From: an uncultured Paenibacillaceae bacterium
GTDB lineage: Bacteria; Bacillota; Bacilli; Paenibacillales; DA-C8
DNA: 64,000 bases
Assembly: GCA_937957685.1 (NCBI GenBank)
Contig: CALGAO010000029.1
Location: 59,431 to 123,430, forward strand
Reading direction: 5' to 3'
Each line of letters starts with the position of its first letter. The first letter of the stretch is position 1. Both the position numbers and the translations under genes were made by a program. Shown here in pieces: positions 17,464 to 26,333 of the stretch. The notes under the pieces were generated by a model. That model was not told the DNA's origin, did no database searches, and was given only the letters and a program-made list of their open reading frames with translations.

Positions 17464-18333
17464 TCAGCCCGCGAACCGATAGGTGGGCCGCCCTCGCACA
17501 CCGACCTTGATATGAAACACGGATCCAGCCAGCGGTTGCTGCCGCCGTTCTTCCTCCGTCAGACCCACGCTCGCCGTTGTGATGAACAGCTCGTCCATAC
17601 CCTCGCCGCCAAACGCGCAAGAAGTCACATACTTCGCCGGCACTTCGACCGTCATCAGCCTCTGACCCGTGCGCGGATTCCAGCGACTGACCTTCCAGCC
17701 GCCCCATTCCGCCACCCACAGCATACCTTCCTCATCAGCTGTCATGCCATCCGGCACGACACCCGGCTCCTCAAGCGTGATGACCGTCCGCCGATCCGAC
17801 AGGCGTCCAGTAGCCGGATCCACCTGGAACCGGTCCACACCTTTCTTCAACGAATCGATGTAATAGAAAGTCCGGTCGTCCGGAGACCAGGCGAGGCCAT
17901 TGGAGCAGATGACGCCATCCGCAAGGCGCTCCCAGCTCAGATCGGGTTGCATCACGTACAGCGAGGCTCGGGGCTGGTTGTCCAGCGCATAGGTTCCTGC
18001 ATAGAACCTGCCGCTTGCATCGCACTTGCCATCATTGAAGCGATGGTTCGCATGCTCCGGCTCAGGATCGGCGATATGCCGCCAATCGCTGCCGTCTTCA
18101 TTGCACAGCGCCCATCCGTTCGCCGCCGCCACGATGATCCCGCCCTTCTCCCGCAGGGCAAATGCGCCTACCTTCTCCGGCACCTCGATACGCTCATGGC
18201 GACCTGTTTCACGATCGTATCGATGGATCCGCTTGCCGTCAATATCGGTCCACCACAGCATGCCGCGTCTCTCATCCCATACAGGCCCCTCTCCAAGGAT
18301 ACAGTTGCATGCTATCAGCAAATTGGCCTTCAT
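17464..18333 (-). CDS. SMP-30/gluconolactonase family protein
   Basis: A 289-residue six-bladed beta-propeller of the SMP-30/LRE family, which hydrolyses sugar lactones such as gluconolactone or L-arabinonolactone in a divalent-metal site. Family motifs are LGEGPVWDER (metal Glu), HRFNDGKCDASGRFYAGTY (Asn/Asp metal ligands), SNGLAWSPDDRTFYYIDS and PDGMTADEEG. The ATG at 18333 is preceded by GGGAGGAAAAT; an in-frame ATG at 18351 sits at the mscL stop and has no own binding site. It follows mscL by 18 bp. The substrate is not determined. Confidence 0.92.
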   Translation of the reverse strand: MKANLLIACNCILGEGPVWDERRGMLWWTDIDGKRIHRYDRETGRHERIEVPEKVGAFALREKGGIIVAAANGWALCNEDGSDWRHIADPEPEHANHRFNDGKCDASGRFYAGTYALDNQPRASLYVMQPDLSWERLADGVICSNGLAWSPDDRTFYYIDSLKKGVDRFQVDPATGRLSDRRTVITLEEPGVVPDGMTADEEGMLWVAEWGGWKVSRWNPRTGQRLMTVEVPAKYVTSCAFGGEGMDELFITTASVGLTEEERRQQPLAGSVFHIKVGVRGRPTYRFAG

Positions 18334-18351
18334 CCGATTTTCCTCCCACAT

Positions 18352-18822
18352 TCAGGACTCACTCTTGGCTTCAACAACCGAGGTGCAGTATTTGCAGCGC
18401 TTCGCCTTGATCGGAATCTCCGACAGACACTGAGGGCATTCCCTGGTGTCCTTGGCTTTGGCCTCAGCCTTCGCGGCATCCTGCTTCTCCATCCTCTTGC
18501 GAATCTTGTTGATCTGGCGAACCACAAGGAAGATCACAAAGGCTACGATGAGAAAATTCAACACATTGTTGATAAACGCCCCATAGTTCCACGTCGCTCC
18601 GCCCGCTTCCTGGGCAGCGGCGAGACTCGGATAATCAACGCCATCCAGGCTGATAAACAGGTCCTTAAAATCCACACCCTTGAGCAGCATTCCGATCGGC
18701 GGCATGATGATGTCATTCACGAGCGAGTTGACAATCCCGGTAAAAGCCGAACCGATGATCACACCGACAGCCAGATCGATGACATTGCCCCGCATGGCAA
18801 ATGCCTTAAACTCTTTCCACAT
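18352..18822 (-). CDS. mscL: Large-conductance mechanosensitive channel with C-terminal zinc ribbon
   Basis: Releases solutes on hypo-osmotic shock. The N-terminal amphipathic helix ([14 protein letters not shown]), TM1 ([13 protein letters not shown] with the pore-lining stretch), periplasmic loop and TM2 (about 85-103) match MscL. The C-terminus carries CPQC (129-132) and CKYC (143-146), a four-cysteine zinc-ribbon-like tail absent from E. coli MscL but seen in some other bacteria. The ATG at 18822 has GAGGAGT upstream; a TTG one codon earlier is less likely. Confidence 0.95.
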   Translation of the reverse strand: MWKEFKAFAMRGNVIDLAVGVIIGSAFTGIVNSLVNDIIMPPIGMLLKGVDFKDLFISLDGVDYPSLAAAQEAGGATWNYGAFINNVLNFLIVAFVIFLVVRQINKIRKRMEKQDAAKAEAKAKDTRECPQCLSEIPIKAKRCKYCTSVVEAKSES

Positions 18823-19284
18823 CAACTATCACTCCTCTACTCCCATTATCGGCCAAAATAATCTCATATTACAGGTGATTGACAACCCGTTTGGAAACAG
18901 CGGACTCACACACGCATCCTGTACACTCATCGAGATTTCGAGCAGATGCTGTTTCGGATCGCACACATAGCTGGAACGGTCCGATCTACCGATTCCTCTG
19001 CTGCAGCAACATCACATTGTTGAGATGGCAAGTCACATCAATCACCATAGTACCAGAGCCTGGCGAGAATGCATCCCCTCCTGCTCAACCAGACGTCATC
19101 CTTAGGAAATCCACACTATGCATACTTGTGGTGAAAGTGATGATTTTGACTAGTAACTACACCAGTTTAGTTTTCTATATTATACTTGAAACGGCATATA
19201 ATTATATGTATATTATTTACATAATAGTATTAATCCTGAATTTCGAAAGTAAATCTTCATAGCAATAGAAAAAAGTGCTCCAAT
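18823..19284. other. Intergenic region, increasingly AT-rich, no gene seen
   Basis: GC content falls from mscL towards the IS element. The open frame on the plus strand here (18879-19262) starts without a ribosome binding site, has no recognisable motif and looks fortuitous. This is the left edge of a low-GC islet. Confidence 0.5.
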
Positions 19285-20660
19285 CCTTGGTATAATGGTG
19301 TTTGTCGGAACACAATACCCAAAGAGAGGAGCACCCTTTAGGTGAAGTCTAACATATCTTTCTCAAAAATGAAAACTGAATTTTTTACTTCAAAACGCTA
19401 CATCGGTCGGAGGAAGCAAAATCTTCTTAGAATATCTTGAGAGAATCAAGTTTACTGATGCTCTTCGTGGTTTGAACTGCATGAAACAGAGCAATTCACT
19501 GTTTGCCTTGCACCGCATTCTCCTGTATCTCATTATCGGTTGGATCCTCGGCTGTGAACGTTTATTCCACTTCCGTCAGTATCAACACGATTCCCTCATC
19601 CGAAGATTTCTTGGCGGTCGTTGTCCGCATCACAGTTTGCTCTATAAAGAACTGGATCGACTAAGCAAAACTAGACCGACGTTACCTTTGGAACTTAAAA
19701 AGTTGAATCAACAGGTCATTGCGCCTTGTCTACCTTCTGAGCTCATTCTCGACTTGGATTCCACTGTAGAAACCGTATACGGGAACCAGCAAGGCGCTGA
19801 AGTCGGAGCTAATTCCCATAAACCTGGACGTAAGAGCTACCACCCTCTGCTCGCTTTCGAAGGGCAATCCCGGTTGTGTCTGAACGCTGTCCTTCGCGCT
19901 GGAAATGTCCATTCTTCTCGGAATGCGGGTACATTTGTCGCTGAAACTTTCGATTTGCTCGGTGACCGCCCGATCAAGTATGCCCGGTTCGACAAGGGCT
20001 TCGGCGGCGAGGATTTCTACCAACTGTGGGAATCTCGAAAGATTGGCTATGTCGGCAGGTTGAAATGGACGCAGCGCCTCCAAAACGAAGTAAAGCTATG
20101 TCGCTATTGGAAACGATTCGTGGATGAAGACTGGATCATTGAAGGAATTACAATGATCTACAAAGCGACATCATGGAAGAAAGCCAGACGCATCGTCGTC
20201 ATTCGCAAAGCACAACAATTCGACGAAGATCAGAAGCAAATGATCCTTGAAACCGATTGGCAATATGAAGCCATCGTTACGAATTTGGAATGGGAGCCCA
20301 TCGACATCTGACGCTTCTATAACCAGCGCGCTTGCATGGAAAACTATATCAAGGAAGCGAAGCGAGGCTTCTCCATCAACCGAATCGCTACAGGGAACTT
20401 CGCTGCTAACGAACTGGATTTGCTTATGAAACTCTTAGCCTATAACTTGTATGAACGATTCAAGAAGGATTGTTGCGAGCCCATATACCAAGGTTACACC
20501 ATCTCTCGATTCCGACTGGAGTTTTTCCATTGTGCGGCGACTATTATCCAACATAGCCGTCAGGTTGTTCTTAAGCTTGCTAAAGACTTTGCTAATCGAT
20601 TTGCATGGAAAAGGATTGCGACAAGAGTCGCTTTGCTAGAATGAACCTACCAAAATTAAA
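19285..20660 (+). mobile_element. IS1380-family insertion sequence, degraded
   Basis: A transposase-bearing element of about 1.35 kb with a TATAAT-containing leader at 19291. The ends are approximate because I could not find matching terminal inverted repeats, so the edges may be eroded. The base composition differs from the flanking high-GC genes. The transposase is broken twice, so the copy is immobile unless helped in trans. Confidence 0.8.
19369..20644 (+). pseudogene. IS1380-family transposase, frameshift plus nonsense mutation
   Basis: The DDE transposase of IS1380 type is recognised from DLDSTVETVYGNQQGAE, the HPLLAFEGQSRL block and the C-terminal FYNQRACMENYIKEAKRG. The ATG at 19369 opens a frame (MKTEFFTSKR) that loses register at about 19397-19400; the homologous sequence continues in the next frame as TSVGGSKIFLEYLERIKF. 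A second lesion at 20309-20311 is a TGA where the family has Trp (IWRFYNQR pattern), consistent with TGG to TGA. Both pieces after the shift are in one frame (19400-20644). Confidence 0.88.
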
Positions 20661-21140
20661 CATGGAAATGGATTAGCCCGGTCTCATGGGGTAGGGGATC
20701 GTGCACCCGAATCCCAATCTGAAGTCGTTCACTACTGGTTTTTCTTCAAATTACTACCAATTAATTGTGCGCTCAACGAACGGTAACTCAAGCTGGACGG
20801 GGCTTTCGAAATTTGGGTTAATATTAATATGTTTTCTATGTGAATTAGTTCACCGGTCGATGATAATATAGTCTATCATTATTTAATTATTTCCTGACGT
20901 TATAGTTTTGAGACGATTGTATCAGGAATGCCAGGATTTTCATCATATGACGGTTGCATGTTTATAATCATTTTCAGTCAGCTCTAAATAAGCGACTGAA
21001 GATCGATCCATTGTGAGCTTTTACTTTGTGCAAACATCTTTAAATTTTATCAGATCAGAAGCATTATGCACAAAGTGTAACAGAATCCGCTTGGAAAGGA
21101 GGGTAGGGCCAGAAACATTTTCTTCTAAGTACCATATTAT
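20661..21140. other. AT-rich intergenic region with an inverted repeat
   Basis: No gene is seen between the IS and the secreted protein. ACTTTGTGCA (21023-21032) and TGCACAAAGT (21067-21076) are perfect 10-bp inverted repeats 34 bp apart, 80-130 bp before the next start codon. They could be an operator pair or a relic of a mobile element. The stretch around 20700-20830 looks like non-coding debris. Confidence 0.45.
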
Positions 21141-21155
21141 AAGGAGGTCATAGTA

Positions 21156-22014
21156 ATGAAAAAAAATGCTGAAAGGTATTTCTGTAATGTTAATTTTGTC
21201 TTTGGTGTTAATGTCTCAGTCTGTATTGGCAGCGCCATCAGAGAAAAATACTGCCCAGGAGATATCAAGCAACACAATTGCGTCCCAACAACGAGCGCTC
21301 CAACAATCGATTCAAGCATATATTCATTCACAACCGAAGGTATATACTGGTGCCAGTAAGTTGCTTGATTATGGATACAAGGACATATTATTTGATAAAT
21401 TAAAAGAATTCAAAAAGCAACATCCCGAAGCAACTGAAACTGAGATCAATGATTATTTTATTGGGTTAATGCGAGAGTACAATCGCAACAATCCTGAAAG
21501 AGCACTTGAAACCGGTAGAGCAACAATCAATAGCATCGGTTCTTGGTTCTACGAATATGTTGAAGGACAAGTTGAACTCAATTCACTGGAGCAAGAACTG
21601 TTTGATGCCAATCCTAGCAAGGGATTCGCAGCACTGGTTGCCGGTGATGAAGCAGCCGATTGGACACAGTACAAATTCGGTTATAATGGACATAATGACA
21701 AAACAGATGCGTTTAGGCATGCTGCTTGGAACATCTGGATTATTGGCTTTACCAGTGATTCGTTCTGGGCGGAAGTTTGGACTTCAGCCCATGAATTAGG
21801 GGCAATCAACCAGCCACAAATCGAGTATGAAATGGATATGCACAATAACTCAATAGGACGATTGTATGCGTTTATCAATGATATTAGTGAGGACAGCTTG
21901 GTATCAGAAACTCGCAATACCATTCATGATGCATACGTTTCTGGGAGCCTGTGGCATATTGTCAATAACTCCGTCCAGTATTTCACTGGATCTAGCAACG
22001 ATTATGTGAATTAA
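21156..22014 (+). CDS. Secreted DUF6973-like protein, start codon in an A8 tract
   Basis: From 21166 the frame encodes 282 residues: a signal peptide (hydrophobic 5-20, cleavage near VLA-AP), a helical region, and a C-terminal domain with DAFRHAAWNIW, WAEVWTSAHELGA and MDMHNNSIGR. This His/Asp/Asn pattern resembles the domain I know as DUF6973, found in secreted and wall-associated bacterial proteins of unknown activity. AAGGAGG (21141-21147) is placed for the ATG at 21156, not 21166, but that ATG is out of frame by one base: the run of eight A's would need to be seven to give MKKMLKGISV. Either slippage, a one-base error or use of 21166 applies. Function unknown. Confidence 0.7.
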
Positions 22015-22141
22015 TCTTTAATGCTAGCCAATGTCCTTTGTGGCGTTGGCTTTTGAATATTTCGGTATATTGATATGGAATTTACATTAATGTTATTAAT
22101 AAAACTCCTTGGTGAACTGTTTAACGGGATTGAGGTGAAAT

Positions 22142-22390
22142 ATGAAACGAGTTATCGCAACACTATCCATTCTTGTCGTAATTCTGATTAGCGGTGTTCT
22201 CTTTTATAACTTGACCAACCAACCTGAAGACTTCGTTATTTTTGCTCATCACGAAAATTTGAATGATGGATTGCGCAATGAACTAATCAAACGTCTCGAG
22301 TCAAACAATATCCCATATCAGGTCGATGTGAGCGGTAACATAAAAATACCGGAGAAAGAATTAAGAAAAGCCGTCCAATGCTGTTCTTGA
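22142..22390 (+). CDS. Small membrane-anchored or secreted hypothetical protein
   Basis: An 82-residue protein with an N-terminal hydrophobic helix (about 4-24) and a short soluble part containing FVIFAHHENL, LRNELIKRLESNNIPYQVD and the end KELRKAVQCCS. GAGGTG lies correctly before the ATG. I do not recognise a family. It follows the secreted DUF6973-like gene by 127 bp in the same low-GC islet, so an immunity or accessory role is possible but not shown. Confidence 0.65.
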   Translation: MKRVIATLSILVVILISGVLFYNLTNQPEDFVIFAHHENLNDGLRNELIKRLESNNIPYQVDVSGNIKIPEKELRKAVQCCS

Positions 22391-22534
22391 TAGCTTCATA
22401 TGTCCTCGCCGTTTATGATCGCACCATCTTTCCAATACATTTGCCATCAAAATGAATGCCTCTCTCTTATAGCTATTATTTCACAGATTGCTATCCGGTC
22501 CACTCTATAATATCTTCCTGACTTAATAGGAAAA

Positions 22535-22557
22535 GGCACCCTCTCCGGGTGCCCTTT
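22535..22557. terminator. Terminator-like hairpin at the right end of the islet
   Basis: GGCACCC and GGGTGCC pair around a 5-base loop. CTTT follows on the plus strand and TTTT on the minus strand, so it may act in both directions. No gene is seen in 22391-22716. Confidence 0.65.
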
Positions 22558-22676
22558 ACGTGCAACATAGATGGAGTTAGTGGCTGAGACCGAAACCAGT
22601 CTCCGACGAGCACGGTTTGCCGCCTAACCCCAAGGAGCAGGAAAAAGCAACAGCAAACCTAAACACAGCTTTAGTC

Positions 22677-22705
22677 TTAAGGGGCGTCCACCGGACACCC
22701 CTTAA
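22677..22705 (-). terminator. Strong hairpin just after uxaC
   Basis: TTAAGGGGCGTCC and GGACACCCCTTAA form a 13-bp stem with a single G-U/C-A position and a 3-base loop, 12 bp after the uxaC stop. A T-tract is missing, so it could be a 3' stabiliser. Confidence 0.5.
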
Positions 22706-22716
22706 AGCCACCAATA

Positions 22717-24120
22717 TCAGAATCCGAAGTAATTCTTCGCATTGTTGTACGAGATATTCTGCACGATGCTGCCGAGCAGTTCGATATCCGCCGGATATTC
22801 GCCGTTCTCGACCCATTCGCCGATCAGGTTGCACAGGATGCGGCGGAAATATTCATGCCGCGTGTAAGACAGGAAGCTGCGGGAATCCGTCAGCATGCCG
22901 ACGAAGCGGCCGAGCAGGCCGAGGTCGGCGAGCGTCTTCATCTGCGCGATCATGCCTTCCTTCGTGTCGTTGAACCACCAGCCCGAGCCGAACTGAATCT
23001 TGCCCGGGATGCCTCCGCCCTGGAAGCTGCCGATGATCGAGCCGATCACGTGGTTGTGCGCAGGATTGAGCGAATACAGGATCGTCCGCGGCAGCTTCGC
23101 TTCCTCGTCGAGCGCGGACAACAGACCGACAAGCGGCAGCGCAATCGCCGAATCGCTCATCGAGTCGAAGCCCGTATCCGGACCGAGCTGTCGGAACATG
23201 CGCAGATTGTTGTTGCGCGAAGCATTCATATGGTATTGCATCGCCCAGTCGTGCTCCGCGTACAATCTGCCCAGGAAGAGCAAGGTGTAGGTCTTGTGCT
23301 TCATCTCCTCTTCCAGCGATACTTTCTCGCCGCGAAGCGCCTTGGCGAAGATCGCGCTCACTTCTTCCTCCGTCGCCTCCGCATACGGCACATAATCCAG
23401 CGCATGGTCAGAGACGCGGCAACCGACCTCGTGGAAGAACTTGACGCGCGACTCCAGCGCAGCCAGAAAATCGCTGTAGCTGTTGATCGCGATGCCGGAG
23501 ACCTCCGCCAGCTTCTCGACCCATGGCAGGAAGGTAGCACGGTTAATCTCCAGTCCCTTGTCCGGACGGAAGGATGGCAACACCTTGACGTCGAAGGACT
23601 CATCCTTGGCGATGAGGATATGATATTCCAGCGAATCCACCGGATCATCCGTCGTGCAGATCACGCGGACATCGGATTTCTTGATGAAGTCCCGCGCGCC
23701 GAAGCCTTCGCTGTTCAGCTTGGCGTTCACCTCTTCCCAGATCGCCGGCGCCGTCTTCTCATTCAGCACCTCTTCCACGCCGAAGTAGCGCTTCAGTTCC
23801 AGATGCGACCAGTGATAGAGCGGGTTGCCGATCGCTTCCGGCAGCGTTTTGGCATACGCCAGGAATTTCTCGTAATCGCTTGCATCACCGGTGGTATACC
23901 GCTCATCAATGCCGTTGGACCGCATGGCCCGCCACTTGTAATGGTCCCCGTAAAGCCAGACCTCGGTGATCGTCTTGTACTTCTTGTTCTCCCAGATCTC
24001 TTGCGGACTCAAGTGGCAATGGTAATCGATGATCGGCATCTTCTTCGCATAATCGTGGTACAGCACGCGTGCCGTTTCGCTTGCCAGCAGAAAGTTCTCA
24101 TCCATGAATGCTTTAGCCAA
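22717..24120 (-). CDS. uxaC: Glucuronate isomerase
   Basis: Isomerises D-glucuronate to D-fructuronate (and galacturonate to tagaturonate), the entry step of hexuronate catabolism. Family motifs are MDENFLLASETARVLYHDYA, IIDYHCHLSP (metal His pair), ICTTDDPVDSLEYH and GRFVGMLTDSRSFLSYTRHEYFRR. The start is a TTG at 24120 (MAKAFMDENF) with AGGTG six bases upstream; this gives 467 residues, the normal length. The longer upstream frame is AT-rich leader. No uxuA, uxaB or kdgK lies next to it, so the rest of the pathway is elsewhere. A LacI-type palindrome lies upstream. Confidence 0.95.
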   Translation of the reverse strand: MAKAFMDENFLLASETARVLYHDYAKKMPIIDYHCHLSPQEIWENKKYKTITEVWLYGDHYKWRAMRSNGIDERYTTGDASDYEKFLAYAKTLPEAIGNPLYHWSHLELKRYFGVEEVLNEKTAPAIWEEVNAKLNSEGFGARDFIKKSDVRVICTTDDPVDSLEYHILIAKDESFDVKVLPSFRPDKGLEINRATFLPWVEKLAEVSGIAINSYSDFLAALESRVKFFHEVGCRVSDHALDYVPYAEATEEEVSAIFAKALRGEKVSLEEEMKHKTYTLLFLGRLYAEHDWAMQYHMNASRNNNLRMFRQLGPDTGFDSMSDSAIALPLVGLLSALDEEAKLPRTILYSLNPAHNHVIGSIIGSFQGGGIPGKIQFGSGWWFNDTKEGMIAQMKTLADLGLLGRFVGMLTDSRSFLSYTRHEYFRRILCNLIGEWVENGEYPADIELLGSIVQNISYNNAKNYFGF

Positions 24121-24179
24121 TTGGAACACCTCGTTTTCGTCATGTTCTACTATATAGATTACTCTTGTTTGAGCAAAAT

Positions 24180-24191
24180 AACAACGTTGTT
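24180..24191. promoter_or_regulatory. LacI-type palindrome upstream of uxaC
   Basis: AACAACGTTGTT is a perfect 12-bp palindrome with the central CG typical of LacI-family operators (KdgR or ExuR class in Bacilli). It lies 60 bp before the TTG start, within the likely promoter. The regulator is not encoded in the window. Confidence 0.55.
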
Positions 24192-24263
24192 TTTTTATTT
24201 TCCAGATTGCCATTCGTTCCGCCTTATCCCGCTGCCGGCAGCCGGAACGGGGCAGCCATCCGG

Positions 24264-26333
24264 CTAGATGGGCTGCTCCAGCGGCTTGAACTGGCTTTCA
24301 TAGAGCTCATAATAATATCCTTTCTTGGCCAGCAGGGATTGATGCGTACCTTGCTCCAGGATTCGCCCCTGATGGAGGACAACGATCTGATCGGCGTTCT
24401 GAATCGTGTTCAGGCGATGCGCCACCACGATGCTCGTGCGCCCTTTCATCAGCCGGTAAAGCGCCTCCTGGATCTTGATCTCCGTGATCGTGTCGATGCT
24501 GCTTGTCGCTTCATCGAGGATCAGGATCGCCGGATCGGCCAGGATCGCCCTGGCGATCGCCAGCAGCTGACGCTGTCCCTGGCTGATCTCCGCAGCATCC
24601 TGCCTCAGCACGGTATCATACTGATTCGGCAATTGCATGATAAAGGAATGGGCATTGGCCTGCCTGGCCGCCTCGACCACTTCCTCATCGCTGGCATCCA
24701 GCCGACCATAGCGGATGTTCTCGCGTATCGTTCCTTCGAACAGGAAGGTATCCTGCAGGACGAAGCCCATGTGGCTGCGCAAGCTGTTATGACGGATATA
24801 GCGAATATCCTGGCCGTCGATCAGGATGCGCCCGGCCTGCGGGTCATAGAATCTGGCCAGCAGCTGGGTGATCGTCGTCTTGCCGGCCCCCGTCGGGCCG
24901 ACGAGCGCCAGCGTCTGACCCGGCTTCACATGCAGATCGATGTCACGAATCGTCTCCCCTCCGGCCTCTTGCTTGTATGAGAATCTGACCTTCTCGAAGC
25001 GAATCTCTCCTCTGACCTCGTCCAGATCGCGCAACGTCTGATCCCACTGCTCTCCTCCTGACAGCGCGACCGCGGATTCCCCGCCATCGCTGCCGACCTC
25101 ACTGACAGCCGACTCCCTGCCGTCGCCCCCCCTGGTCGCCATCTCTCCACCGACTGACGCCTGGGCCGCAGAAGACTTGCCACCGGCCGGCCTGATCGCC
25201 GATCCGGCCCCACCGCTGACCGCCCTGCGGGTTGCCGTCACCTCGTCCTCCTCTGTCTCCGGCCGCTCCTCCAGCACCTCGAATACCCGCTCCGCACCGG
25301 CCACAGCCGAGAGCAAGGTGTTGAACTGGTTGGCCAGATCGTTCAGGGGACGCGTGAACTGGCGCGAATATTCCGCGAACACGACGATCGTCCCGACGGA
25401 GACGATATCCCTCAGCGCCAGCCAGCCGCCAACTCCGGCGATCAGCGCGAAGCTGGAGTTGTTCAGGACGTTCATCAGCTTCGGGATGAAGCCGGAGTAT
25501 ACCATCGCCCAGTAGGAGGCGTCCCGGAGCCTCCGATTCTTCTCCATAAACTCCCCGATCACCCGATTCTCCTGCGAGAACAGCTTCACGACGCGCTGCC
25601 CGGACACCGTCTCCTCCACGTAGCCGTTGAGATCGCCCAGATGCCGCTGCTGCTCCTTGAACAGCCTGCCCGTCCGTGCGGTGATCCACCTCATGCCCAG
25701 GAACATGAGCGGCACGATCAACAGTGTCACCGCCGTCAGCACCGGACTTAACCAGAGCATAAACGCCAGCATGCCAACGAAGGTCAACACGCTGGAGAGG
25801 ATCTGGATGAAGGAACTGTTCAGCGTCTGACTGACGTTGTCGATATCATTGGTGACCCGACTCATCAGTTCCCCATGCCGCCGCTTCACGAAGAAGTCGA
25901 TCGGAAGGAAATGGAGATGGTTAAACAGGTCGCCGCGCAGCCTGTACACCGTTTGCTGCGAGACCCCGATCATCCAGTAGTTCTGGAGAAACGCGGAAAT
26001 GGACAAGACCAGGTAGATGACACCCAGCAGGACGATCAGCGACAGGATGCCCTCCCCGCGTTCGTATATCAGATTGTCCAGGGCGAGCCCCAGCACATAT
26101 GGTCCAAGCAGGCCTGCCGCCACATGGATCAGGATCATGGCCATGATCAGAACGAGCATCCATCGATGGGCAGCCAGATATCGCCAGAGCTTGCGGATCG
26201 TGCCCCGGAAATCCCTGGCCTTGGCGCCCTGCCCCCTGCCATGCATGCCGGGCCCGAAGCGCGGGCCGCCCAACGAAGGCATATTGGGAGGGGGAGCGCC
26301 TGCTCCCGTTGATCTTCCTTCCCCGCGACTCAT
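24264..26333 (-). CDS. Heterodimeric ABC exporter subunit, canonical ATPase site half
   Basis: A 689-residue half transporter. A Gly/Pro-rich N-terminal tail (1-40) precedes six membrane helices (about 55-350) and an NBD (about 440-680). Walker A is GPTGAGKTT, Walker B ILILDEATSS with the catalytic Glu, and the H-loop is VAHRL, but the signature is ISQGQ instead of LSGGQ. This fits the partner that supplies the good Walker motifs in BmrCD or TM287/288-type exporters. A Ser/Gly/Ala/Glu-rich insert of about 65 residues (roughly 365-430) lies between the membrane domain and NBD, which is unusual. The ATG overlaps the upstream partner gene by 4 bp. Likely a multidrug or lipid exporter; substrate unknown. 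Confidence 0.9.
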   Translation of the reverse strand: MSRGEGRSTGAGAPPPNMPSLGGPRFGPGMHGRGQGAKARDFRGTIRKLWRYLAAHRWMLVLIMAMILIHVAAGLLGPYVLGLALDNLIYERGEGILSLIVLLGVIYLVLSISAFLQNYWMIGVSQQTVYRLRGDLFNHLHFLPIDFFVKRRHGELMSRVTNDIDNVSQTLNSSFIQILSSVLTFVGMLAFMLWLSPVLTAVTLLIVPLMFLGMRWITARTGRLFKEQQRHLGDLNGYVEETVSGQRVVKLFSQENRVIGEFMEKNRRLRDASYWAMVYSGFIPKLMNVLNNSSFALIAGVGGWLALRDIVSVGTIVVFAEYSRQFTRPLNDLANQFNTLLSAVAGAERVFEVLEERPETEEDEVTATRRAVSGGAGSAIRPAGGKSSAAQASVGGEMATRGGDGRESAVSEVGSDGGESAVALSGGEQWDQTLRDLDEVRGEIRFEKVRFSYKQEAGGETIRDIDLHVKPGQTLALVGPTGAGKTTITQLLARFYDPQAGRILIDGQDIRYIRHNSLRSHMGFVLQDTFLFEGTIRENIRYGRLDASDEEVVEAARQANAHSFIMQLPNQYDTVLRQDAAEISQGQRQLLAIARAILADPAILILDEATSSIDTITEIKIQEALYRLMKGRTSIVVAHRLNTIQNADQIVVLHQGRILEQGTHQSLLAKKGYYYELYESQFKPLEQPI

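Noticed and set aside
17338..18861. 507-codon plus-strand frame across the lactonase and mscL genes
   Set aside because: It spans two recognised genes on the other strand and has no coding signature.
18879..19262. 127-codon plus-strand frame right of mscL
   Set aside because: No ribosome binding site, mixed composition and no motif; it is probably fortuitous in AT-rich DNA.
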